Below, piece after piece: positions 9,801-13,918 of a stretch of DNA of 13,918 nucleotides. Position numbers and translations under genes: made by a program. How positions within the stretch are numbered: the stretch's first letter is position 1; the number at the start of each line of letters is the position of its first letter. The notes beneath the pieces were generated by a model. It did no database searches and had not been told where the DNA came from. It saw only the letters and a list, made by a program, of their open reading frames with translations. The stretch is from Candidatus Omnitrophota bacterium (GTDB lineage: Bacteria; Omnitrophota; Koll11; Gygaellales; JAHJCI01): the NCBI GenBank assembly GCA_030622705.1, contig JAUXFU010000003.1:1-13918 (forward strand). Direction: 5' to 3'.

Positions 9801-12800
9801 GCATAACCACCCTGCAAAATATAATCACCCATCAGCTGACGAACCTGCTTAATATTCCTGACTTTCCTCAACTCCCTATTTAACTGCTCTACTACTTCAT
9901 CATCAAGTGGCTTATCTATGCCGGCAATATCTTTCTTAGTCACTTTTTCTTCTGCTGCTATTGGTAAGTCCTGCGAATCCTTATAGCTTTTCAGATAACC
10001 ATTGTATAATCCCTCAATCGTTCTCCTTCGTTTACCGGCATCTTCTAAACTATTACTTTGCGCCATGCCAAAGGAAACCATAATCACAGCAATGCCCAAG
10101 CCTAACAGCAGCGCCCAATCCAATCCGCCTATACCCGCCAACATCTGAGACAACACCCCCAAGAAAACAGCCAGCGCCTCGGCTAAGCCAGGCAGAGGGA
10201 AAAAGGAGCCGGTAAATAAAACAGGCATAACGGCAAGGGGAAAGAAAGCAAAGAACTCCTTTTCACTTAATTCCTTGAGGCTATTACAATTCGGATAAGC
10301 TTGATTACCCCCATTTTTGACATAACGAAGAGAATAACCTCCTTTTCTTTCTATCTTTTCAACCATTCTCAGCCCATCCTTCTGAAATAAGAGAAATTCT
10401 TCTTCAATCTGTTCAATATATTCATTAGTAGCGTCAATAATTATCTCTCCGCTAGAAATCAAAGAATCAAATATGCATTGAGATACCATTGGCTTTTTTA
10501 AATAAGTCTCATCTGAGTCGTATTCATCCATAAAGATAGAAGAAGTATTATCTAAATATATCATTGAAACAGTATTTTTTCTTAATTCTCCTGCCATTGT
10601 CCATGGGGCAATTGTATAAACTATTACATTTTTCAATCCTCTCTCTTTAATCTCCCTGCGAAATTCTCTCACCCGCTGATAATTAAAATCAGAAACCAAC
10701 CAAAGAACGCCTGAGTCTAATCGAGTAATTCTATTAAATAAATCCTGCTTATTATTGGGTTGAATAATTGCTTTTATCTTGGTAGCTTCAGGAACCTCTT
10801 GTCTTATAAATCTAATATAATAAACTATATCTGAGTCATTATTCCCCCAATACTTCTTTTCTGGTTCCGGATTATACTCCCAATTTTTATCTTTAAAATG
10901 CTGAGGACTACCTTCGGCATAGCCTTTGGATAAATCTACAAAATAATTATCATATTCAGAAATTACAGAAAAAGACTCCACCATCTGCCTGGCATAATCT
11001 TCACTTTCAGTAACTATCACAACCTCCCCGCCTACCACAAGATATTTACGTAAACCTTCTGATATTGCTTCATTAATAAACCTACTGCCAAGGTCAGGAA
11101 AAGGATAATTAAAATAAACACCGCTCACTGAGTTAGAATTAAAATTTTGTTCTAAAACAGGTAATAAACTACCTTTAGGAGTCTCTAAAATTTCTATATT
11201 TGTATTACCTCTCCCTTTTTCTCTTGCTTTAGAGACGGCTTCCTTATCTGCTTCTATTCCTACCCATCCAATCCCTTTAGACTTATCTATTTGTGCACTC
11301 CTAAATAAAAATTCGCCTTTACCAAATCCTACCTCGACTTTCCTCATTATCCCCATTAGCATCACTAAGCCTGCTAACGCGCTGGCTATCCCTTCCCCGC
11401 CAGCCACGAGAGATGAAAGAGGCAGGGTCAAACCGAGGCCAATAATAACCGCTGCTGCGGCAGAAGATATCCTTCCTGCCACGGACAGGAGGTACCGCAG
11501 CGGCGCGGATAATATACGCAGAACAAAAGCAATAGGCGGGCTCCGCGCAGGGCGAGCCTCCCTAATCTGTCCTAATAGCACCACAGTACCTATAAGAACA
11601 ATACCACCCAAACCAAGCTCCGGCAGGGCTATATTACCTACCAAATCCATTACTGCGCCTAACCCGTTTGTTGCATTGGCGATAGCAACTGAAAATATAT
11701 CAACCAAGGAATGACTGCCTCCCCACAACCCTAACCCCAGCATTAATCCCAGCACCCAGCTTATATCCATCCTAAACTTACCCCGAGTATTCACTTCTTT
11801 CTTAAGCGCGTGGTTTCTTTCAGCAATTATATCGAAGATGGACCAATGTGCCTTTCCGTGTCTCATTGCGGACCATAATAAATTATCAAGATACTCTGAA
11901 GGGCACTCTGCGCCGGCAGTCTTTAATGCCTTTAAAATAAGCTCTCTTCTAATTATATCTTTGGATGTCCCCGAACGTGCACCTTTTACCTTCTCCCACA
12001 CAGAAAGATTAACGGGTTTTCCATTTTTATCTTTAGTTAAAACACTAAAATATTTAGCAAAGGTAGAAAAGGCTTTTCCTAATTCTTGTGATTCGTCCGT
12101 TCCCAAATCGGTAAAATATGAGGCAAGCATTCTTAAATCCTCCTGCACTTTCAGCTTAGAACTTGCCTCTATTAAATAAAAAGCGCTCCAGATATCTTTA
12201 GGAATAACATAATGTCCAATAATAGAATCTACAACAGCAGAACTAAACTTCCCCTCCATACTTTCAACATAACTCTTCCAGGCACAACCAAAATAATTCA
12301 CTTCATGCAAATCATCCAGAATCCTTAATAAAAGATAAAGTTTAGAGGTAGCATGCGGAGCAACCAATATCCTTCTACTTAAACGATCCAGTTGCTCCCC
12401 TTCTTTAAATTTTTTTCTTACAACCTCAATCTTTGTCTCTTGATTTTCAGCAAAATCATCACGTAAAAACTTCCACAGCTCTGGATCGCTCCATTCTCTG
12501 GCTTCTTTACTCAAAGTAGAATAAGCAATAATTAACTTTGCGGGCTCTTGTTCATCTATTTCTTTAACCTTATTTATCAATTTAGTAATCTCAGAACCAT
12601 CGCCAGATCTACTTAGAAGCTTTGAAGCAAGTCGTAAATAATGAAAACTACGCACCTCAGGCAACTTCCAAGTGCCAAACTTAATCATAAGCTGGATAGG
12701 CACTATACCTTTATATGAGGCTAATTCCTCTAATTTTCGCAATGCACCCTGCTCTGTCAGACCATATCCTGTCCTCTCTGCCTTTAGACCATCAATACTA

Positions 12801-13918
12801 TTAATAAGTTTACTTATCTCATCGCAATATTTCTTCATTCCCTTGTATGTTGTTGTATCGCCTGGTAAAAATTTATCAACCAAATACAAAGATGAATAAG
12901 CCGCTTTTAATTCTCTTCTTGCCTGCTCAACATCTACCTGCTTCATCTTTTCTCTTACCTGTTGAGATATCTTTACTACATCCGCGGCAGACCCGGTCTT
13001 TGTATCTGCCAACGGAAGAAAACGAGGCACGCGAGAAACTAACCCAGGAGCAGGCTCAATTACCTCTCCTAAAGGATAAACTGTTTCCAGAATTCCCGTG
13101 AGAAGATTGGAAAAAAGCGCTCTTACTACAGGATAAAGCGTCGTGCCGATTAAAGAAAAATGAAAATAATAAGGCAATATTAAAGAAACAATAATATCAA
13201 TACTAAGACTATTCACTACATCCAACAGGATAAACTTTCCTTTCCATTGACGAAGCCTTAATAAGATGAATTTTCTCACAAGATTTAAACTAGAACAGAT
13301 AGTAACATTAAGCAGCCCCAGTTGATAAAACTCAAGTTCCCATAATCCACCCAAGAAAAAGGCAGCAATCGTTCCTCCGAGAACAACACCCGCGCCAATA
13401 CCTTCAGAATACAGCGTCCCGGAAAGTTTCTCGCGGTTAAAAAGTTCCTTATTCCAGAGCAACTTTCCTTTTCTATTTAGCGGGAAAGGATTAAGATGGG
13501 TTTGGTCAGTAATAAAACTGCGTGCAATAAGAATCGCATTATAATAAATGAAGTTTGGTAATCCTAAAATTATACTAAGACCTAATCCAATCGCCGCCCT
13601 GGTATAATCCTCTAAGACAGTCTTGCTCTTTTTTCTTTCTCCGAAGCGATACAAAGCCCTCTTCCAGAATTCTATGTCTTTAAAATCGGCTTTTATCTTT
13701 TTAAGACAAATTCTTCTGGGATTCCTCACCTCCGGCGGGTTGTGCCCCGAATGTTCCCCGGAAGCCATCATCCCAACAAAAACAACTGCGCCAATTCCCA
13801 ATCCCCCAAAAACAGTAACAAAATACGGGATAACAGCATAAATCACCCCTGTAACTACACCGGCAAGCGCGCCCGGATCCAGAAGGGAACCGAAAGATAG
13901 AAAAGAAATAAGGGCGAA
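1..13918 (-). CDS. Giant multidomain membrane protein, partial at both ends
   Basis: One minus-strand frame is open across the whole window (4,639 codons from 13918 to 2, no stop), and neither the true start nor the stop is present. The translation is protein-like throughout. It has recognisable families (TrmB-like methyltransferase fold, HEAT-like repeats, GT4 glycosyltransferase, CPBP protease) set between blocks of predicted membrane helices and recurring hydrophobic linkers. A chance open frame of this length is not credible. ORFs of this scale with mixed enzyme, repeat and membrane content are known from Candidatus Omnitrophota, where their roles are largely unresolved and surface or predatory functions have been proposed. 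The many membrane segments suggest an envelope protein whose modules lie on one or both sides of the membrane; that is inference. No internal start in this frame looks like a gene boundary, and there are no intergenic gaps. The product as a whole has no assignable function from this window. Confidence 0.95.
850..1526 (-). other. Giant protein: multi-span membrane block (res. about 4132-4357)
   Basis: At least five hydrophobic stretches follow C1: VKLAMFGAGTLIYTLIY (about 1470), IVVATGVAFFFGWAGL (about 1370), IISAGGLLALLGLV (about 1210), FMAGLLALFFYSYSFSYLL (about 1140) and LFGFPMALIALPLELLF (about 930). Short polar loops separate them, one longer (YSTFTNFEKIAKGNIIDKY). Its last part and the sequence after it (DMTTGGWRLAGVKAGLL, WKGIPLYFSEYAVAITKYG) look like an amphipathic region at the membrane face. 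No transporter or enzyme family is recognised. Confidence 0.55.
1624..1645 (-). other. GC-rich hairpin just after the nested stop (C1)
   Basis: The same perfect 8-bp stem (1624-1631 with 1638-1645, 6-nt loop) as in C2, here five bases after the nested TAA because of the 9-nt insertion. No T-run follows. Confidence 0.6.
1650..1949 (-). CDS. Nested small ORF in repeat C1, 99 aa hypothetical protein
   Basis: Same strand as the giant gene, other frame, with ATG at 1949-1947 placed 6 nt after GGAGG and TAA at 1652-1650. The protein is nearly the same as the nested ORF in C2. It differs at four positions (PY for VN in the Gly-Asn loop, LD for FA near the C-end) and carries two extra residues (AG) before the stop. 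It has a short basic start, a Gly- and Asn-rich strand region (FGNGEGRVYARNGRAGSW) and a charged LLREMDANKIRG segment. No family is recognised and no membrane helix is visible. In this frame the C copies are better conserved than in the giant frame, which argues that it is the original gene frame. Translation from within the giant mRNA is possible but unproven. Confidence 0.5.
   Translation of the reverse strand: MVKIHYSELKLEHIVIFKHENTVFACARENGNGEPYGKTRLFLVFGNGEGRVYARNGRAGSWELLREMDANKIRGSLELDRQNNIPTYCLNGSSRQFAG
1956..1960 (-). promoter_or_regulatory. Shine-Dalgarno sequence of the nested ORF in C1
   Basis: GGAGG (AAGGGAGG in context) ends 6 nt before the ATG at 1949-1947. The sequence between GGAGG and ATG (TGTATC) is the same in both copies, although the bases further upstream diverge. 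That marks the RBS as part of the repeated cassette. Confidence 0.65.
2150..2900 (-). other. Giant protein: CPBP/CAAX-protease-like membrane domain (res. about 3674-3923)
   Basis: The CPBP family (Pfam Abi/CAAX protease) comprises intramembrane glutamate proteases with three conserved motifs, and all three are here: EEYLCR (E3794, E3795, R3799), FAGLH (H3830) and HCIVN (H3881, N3885). Several hydrophobic segments give the usual multi-helix layout: HLIAGGIGAVLTGVYTM, ISGVAGFLLSWV, LVLIVVAIGVYFLF, ILVMGAFVLPI and FYLFAFGMLAALLYE. The length of about 250 residues is normal for the family. With its motif set complete, it is the domain here most likely to be catalytically active. Bacterial members process membrane-bound peptides or prenylated substrates and are often tied to bacteriocin maturation or immunity; the substrate here is unknown. 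The domain sits exactly between the two C repeats. Confidence 0.88.
3007..3028 (-). other. GC-rich hairpin just after the nested stop (C2)
   Basis: A perfect 8-bp inverted repeat (3007-3014 with 3021-3028, 6-nt loop) begins two bases after the nested TAA. It has the position of an intrinsic terminator stem, but no T-run follows, so it is not called a terminator. In the giant frame it encodes LRLPAAL. Confidence 0.6.
3030..3323 (-). CDS. Nested small ORF in repeat C2, 97 aa hypothetical protein
   Basis: It lies on the same strand as the giant gene in another frame. It starts at ATG (3323-3321), 6 nt after GGAGG, and ends at TAA (3032-3030), followed at once by a GC-rich hairpin. The product begins MVKIHYSELKLEHIVIFKHE, has a Gly- and Asn-rich middle (ACARENGNGEVNGKTRLF, VFGNGEGRVYARNGRAG) and ends YCLNGSSRQF. 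It has no signal peptide or membrane helix and looks like a small soluble strand-rich protein; I do not recognise the family. It shares 93 of 97 residues with the nested ORF in C1. The pattern of differences suggests this frame was under protein selection. Whether it is translated inside the giant mRNA is unknown; it may be a captured gene copy that now only serves as coding sequence of the giant frame. Confidence 0.5.
   Translation of the reverse strand: MVKIHYSELKLEHIVIFKHENTVFACARENGNGEVNGKTRLFLVFGNGEGRVYARNGRAGSWELLREMDANKIRGSLEFARQNNIPTYCLNGSSRQF
3330..3334 (-). promoter_or_regulatory. Shine-Dalgarno sequence of the nested ORF in C2
   Basis: GGAGG (AAGGAGG in context) lies 6 nt before the nested ATG at 3323-3321, which is ideal spacing. 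It decides the start choice for the nested ORF. In the giant frame the same bases encode Gly-Gly. Confidence 0.65.
3335..3622 (-). other. Giant protein: membrane segments before repeat C2 (res. about 3433-3528)
   Basis: Hydrophobic stretches FIPYLLTLILRYC and FIGVAGAVLFGVILGVISG are separated by a Gly- and Pro-rich loop (GFIGPGLAPLGSPSPWLVG). The 17-base sequence at 3487-3503, within FIGVAGA, recurs at 2167-2183 upstream of the other C copy. The repeated unit may therefore begin before the C element proper. A Gly-, Thr- and Ala-rich spacer leads into the GGAGG of C2. Confidence 0.55.
3623..3988 (-). repeat. Linker repeat A, copy A1 (long form)
   Basis: It reads MIDGLGAAMDLA, LPEPGLTG, a hydrophobic GTVVLLGQ helix, IREARPARDPP, an amphipathic stretch (SWIQHLQSLKPLLAQLSSA, then VINKI), and PLRSLLSVAGRIFSVAAAVV. 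It shares the first and last parts with A3 (26 identical bases at 3858-3883 and 11553-11578; a shared cacggacagg core near 3659 and 11480) and the middle part with A2. It begins directly after the GT4 domain and ends in further membrane helices. Confidence 0.87.
4050..5135 (-). other. Giant protein: GT4-family glycosyltransferase domain (res. about 2929-3290)
   Basis: GT4 retaining glycosyltransferases transfer sugars from nucleotide donors, often in envelope polysaccharide synthesis. The order of motifs fits the family well: LEPFCEKIIRIT and HFDAVIADYTMMGQYI in the N-lobe, VISVHECYTKAHNLR, then MYDAADRILTLTPEDRD, ISVVPHGVDTEFYTP, NILYLGNFEHDPNVDAV, KFYAIGHNPPQ and YRNSDVLVAPI. GTGFRGKLLEAAACGLPIV then carries the donor-binding Arg, Lys and Glu (Glu is residue 3210). 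The C-lobe is complete, including the final helix ending in AAEELNRVL. The first 40-50 residues, with beta strand 1 and its glycine loop, appear absent; membrane linker B2 stands in their place. Catalytic residues are present, so activity is possible if the truncated N-lobe folds. Confidence 0.88.
5195..5400 (-). repeat. Linker repeat B, copy B2
   Basis: The giant frame reads VFCMFILMPILFLDFPLG, then LAEALAVFLGALSQVLVGMGG, LDWMLLLPPG and IAAIIVSLGMVWN, matching B1 motif for motif. Bases 5309-5335 are identical over 27 nt to 10163-10189. It runs into the glycosyltransferase domain, whose first strand seems to be missing, so this linker may have replaced the enzyme's own N-terminus. Confidence 0.85.
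5430..6080 (-). other. Giant protein: alpha-helical region, unknown (res. about 2613-2830)
   Basis: About 215 residues of mostly helical, charged sequence (SIEELLEAADKAGYGDKREY, LEALLALSNESSTDEAFKEK, VISAKNYVKLMNYMITSL). A short hydrophobic piece (IPAIAGVLISPVQYRLVL) sits in the middle. It has the feel of a helical-repeat segment but lacks a clear HEAT or TPR signature. It joins the kinase-like region to linker B2. Confidence 0.4.
6080..6930 (-). other. Giant protein: possible degenerate kinase-like domain (res. about 2330-2613)
   Basis: The layout suggests a protein-kinase or phosphotransferase fold. A strand-rich N-part (YVLPIFIDYI, VGVHFGVYLVSITTV, EEFVIWLYLNAKQV) is followed by a helix (RQKELMEKFHLKF). 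IPECYGIRGPVIAVQKIDG then resembles the hinge of kinase-like phosphotransferases. Next, RRFNYNIMV (residues 2518-2526) lies where D-x4-N of the catalytic loop would be, and VLTELD (residues 2532-2537) where DFG would be. If this alignment holds, the Asn is kept (N2523) but the catalytic Asp is replaced by Arg or Phe and the metal-binding Asp by Glu, so the domain would be inactive. This is inference from motif spacing only, and an unrelated alpha/beta domain is possible. Confidence 0.3.
6950..7100 (-). other. Giant protein: membrane hairpin (res. about 2274-2323)
   Basis: Two adjacent hydrophobic stretches (VVSLAVVATAFTLFIAPL and IGIPLLDLLIVLPFGLGVV) followed by a basic stop-transfer-like RHRRESR. 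They separate linker A2 from the kinase-like domain, whose side of the membrane cannot be fixed by eye. Confidence 0.6.
7142..7504 (-). repeat. Linker repeat A, copy A2
   Basis: Same order as A1: MINTLGAAMDLA, LPELSLGG, VLLGQIRGG-W-SARSPP, then a basic amphipathic stretch with QIQHLKSSKLLLPQLSSAKK and FFSSVINKI. The QIQHL...VINKI part is shared with A1 and absent from A3. The end (PPRSSDHGRLEVLFAAAVN) aligns with PLRSLLSVAGRIFSVAAAV of A1 only if a short stretch is read in a shifted frame. The copy holds an eight-G run on the coding strand (7373-7380), where A1 and A3 have a mixed sequence of the same length. Confidence 0.85.
7148..7200. repeat. 10-bp GC-rich inverted repeat with 33-nt spacer
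   Basis: 7148-7157 and 7191-7200 are exact reverse complements (agccgccgcg and cgcggcggct). They lie at the downstream end of linker A2, at the point where A2 diverges from A1 and A3. They could form a stem-loop in the mRNA or mark a small rearrangement. Confidence 0.5.
7620..8860 (-). other. Giant protein: unknown soluble domain(s) after the HEAT region (res. about 1687-2100)
   Basis: About 410 residues with no confident family. Parts that stand out are: an alpha/beta stretch with KEFTVLTTDSFLENRDWL near the start; an Arg-rich turn followed by VVVPVEGKPIIIIGFSKQK (about 8565-8510); a long charged helix with many Ala, Glu and Arg residues (about 8400-8250); a beta-rich stretch RKISFGKRYTGFVFITRK; and AKGGGYSAGDRIILWPAKLEG near the end. 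It closes with a helix before a membrane segment at about 7610-7530 that leads into linker A2. No catalytic motif is recognised. Confidence 0.45.
8860..9920 (-). other. Giant protein: HEAT-like helical repeat domain (res. about 1334-1687)
   Basis: Repeating helix pairs carry the HEAT signature of a D-x-(D/N)-P-x-V turn followed by an Ala-rich helix: GDSDPWVVKAAVRILGQVK at about 9603-9545 and NDTNPAVQEAALHSLAILYL at about 9146-9087. Less perfect units occur between them (NEVARGAAARGIREF, NEEVNGVVIINAVKALGEV). HEAT repeats form protein-binding solenoids. The domain lies between linker B1 plus a short charged spacer (EEKVTKKDIAGIDKPLDDE) and a further soluble domain. I expect six to eight units but cannot delimit all of them by eye. 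Confidence 0.75.
10050..10235 (-). repeat. Linker repeat B, copy B1
   Basis: The giant frame reads LPGLAEALAVFLG, then LSQMLAGIGGLDWALLLG, then GIAVIMVSFGMAQ, a hydrophobic pair of helices. The same order of motifs recurs in B2. Bases 10163-10189 are identical over 27 nt to 5309-5335. It sits after an unknown soluble domain and before the HEAT-like domain, and a further hydrophobic stretch (FFPLAVMPVLFTGSFF) precedes it. It is likely a membrane hairpin that separates modules. Confidence 0.85.
10240..10800 (-). other. Giant protein: unknown soluble domain (res. about 1040-1226)
   Basis: About 185 residues with alternating strand and helix character, such as SGVLWLVSDFNYQRVREF, KNVIVYTIAPWTMAGEL and GEIIIDATNEYIEQIEEEF. 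It follows the methyltransferase-like domain without a membrane segment, so the two may form one unit. It ends in a short basic stretch (MVEKIERKGGYSLRYVKNGG) before the next hydrophobic helix. No family is recognised. Confidence 0.45.
10800..11347 (-). other. Giant protein: TrmB-like methyltransferase-fold domain (res. 858-1040)
   Basis: The domain opens with MRKVEVGFGKGEFLF, whose GFGKG (residues 864-868) matches the SAM-binding motif I of the TrmB (tRNA guanine-N7 methyltransferase) family. GWVGIEADKEAVSKAREKG follows as the acidic second strand. Next come VYFNYPFPDLGS (YPFPD at residues 938-942), in the place of the TrmB FPDPWPK motif, and VVGGEVVIVTESEDYA, resembling the late strand of that family. 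The domain is about 182 residues, a little shorter than usual TrmB (about 210-240). The PWPK part is replaced by LGS, so tRNA m7G activity is doubtful; another methyltransferase role or a degenerate domain is possible. It starts directly after the membrane linker that follows A3. Confidence 0.6.
11444..11686 (-). repeat. Linker repeat A, copy A3 (short form)
   Basis: The giant frame reads a conserved block: NGLGAVMDL, then LPELGLGG, a hydrophobic VVLLGQ helix, then IREARPARSPP, then LLSVAGRISSAAAAV. Copies A1 and A2 share the same order. At DNA level 11553-11578 is identical over 26 bases to 3858-3883 in A1. A3 lacks the central segment of about 42 residues found in A1 and A2 between the PP motif and the PLR-LLSVAGRI part. 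It is preceded by a further membrane segment (WVLGLMLGLGLWGG, about 11760) and followed by LTLPLSSLVAGGEGIASALAGLVMLMG, which leads into the methyltransferase-like domain. It is probably a membrane-spanning spacer between modules. Confidence 0.85.
11781..13060 (-). other. Giant protein: long alpha-helical region, unknown (res. about 287-713)
   Basis: About 426 residues without membrane segments, rich in Leu, Lys, Glu and Ser, with the periodicity of stacked helices (for example REKMKQVDVEQARRELKAAY near the start and SKLINSIDGLKAERTGYG further on). It begins after a proline-rich stretch (EPAPGLVSRVPRFLP) that follows the membrane block and ends directly before the membrane part of linker A3. 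No family is recognised; a helical-repeat scaffold is possible. The plus-strand open frames in this stretch are shadows. Confidence 0.5.
13061..13918 (-). other. Giant protein: N-side membrane block (res. 1-286)
   Basis: Several hydrophobic stretches are visible: about 13918-13750, 13600-13510 (LGLSIILGLPNFIYY), 13410-13300 (GAGVVLGGTIAAFFLGGLW) and 13230-13115 (IDIIVSLILPYYFHF). They are separated by short basic loops such as LRLRQWKGK. The first stretch ends in GAVVFVGMMASGEHSGHNPPEV at about 13790-13726, which has the layout of linker A (hydrophobic helix, then a polar stretch, then PP) but is too diverged to call a copy. No enzymatic motif is recognised. Four or more membrane passes are likely; the topology is not determinable by eye. 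Confidence 0.6.

Noticed and set aside
10800..11347. Separate trmB gene starting at ATG 11347
   Set aside because: There is no RBS before this ATG, no stop upstream in the frame and no stop after the domain, so it is a domain of the giant protein.
1..13918. tRNA, rRNA, CRISPR array, riboswitch or replication origin
   Set aside because: None was recognised on either strand; the whole window is coding sequence of the giant gene.

Overview
The whole 13.9-kb window is the inside of one giant gene on the minus strand. Reading the reverse complement from base 13918, one frame (codons whose lowest coordinate leaves remainder 2 on division by 3) stays open for all 4,639 codons, to bases 4-2. I translated it end to end and met no stop. 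Neither its start nor its stop lies in the window. No RNA genes, CRISPR array, transposase, promoter or intergenic gap are visible, and the plus-strand open frames are shadows. Residue numbers below count from the codon at 13918-13916 as residue 1 and are window-relative.

The organism is most likely a member of Candidatus Omnitrophota (former OP3) or a similar lineage known for giant ORFs. This is inference from gene size and the odd mixture of enzyme domains, membrane segments and helical repeats; no phylogenetic marker is present.

In gene order (right to left) the protein holds: a membrane block (13918-13060); a long helical region (13060-11781); linker A3 (11686-11444); a TrmB-like methyltransferase-fold domain (11347-10800); an unknown domain (10800-10240); linker B1 (10235-10050); a HEAT-like repeat domain (9920-8860); an unknown domain (8860-7620); linker A2 (7504-7142); a membrane hairpin (7100-6950); a possible degenerate kinase-like domain (6930-6080); a helical region (6080-5430); linker B2 (5400-5195); a GT4 glycosyltransferase domain (5135-4050); linker A1 (3988-3623); membrane segments (3622-3335); repeat C2 (3334-2925); a CPBP/CAAX-protease-like membrane domain with a complete motif set (2900-2150); repeat C1 (1960-1527); a multi-span membrane block (1526-850); and a soluble and amphipathic tail (850-1). 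Enzyme-like or helical modules are thus strung between recurring hydrophobic linker families A and B, as if genes or gene fragments had been captured and joined at repeated seams.

The most striking feature is repeat C. Each of its two copies carries, in a different frame of the same strand, a small ORF (97 and 99 codons) with a strong Shine-Dalgarno sequence (GGAGG, 6-nt spacing, ATG) and a GC-rich hairpin just after its stop. Differences between the copies fall mostly at third positions of the small ORF, which are second positions of the giant frame. The small frame therefore looks like the ancestral selected one. The copies look like a standalone gene cassette (RBS, ORF, hairpin) inserted so that the giant frame reads through it, possibly still translated as a gene within a gene.
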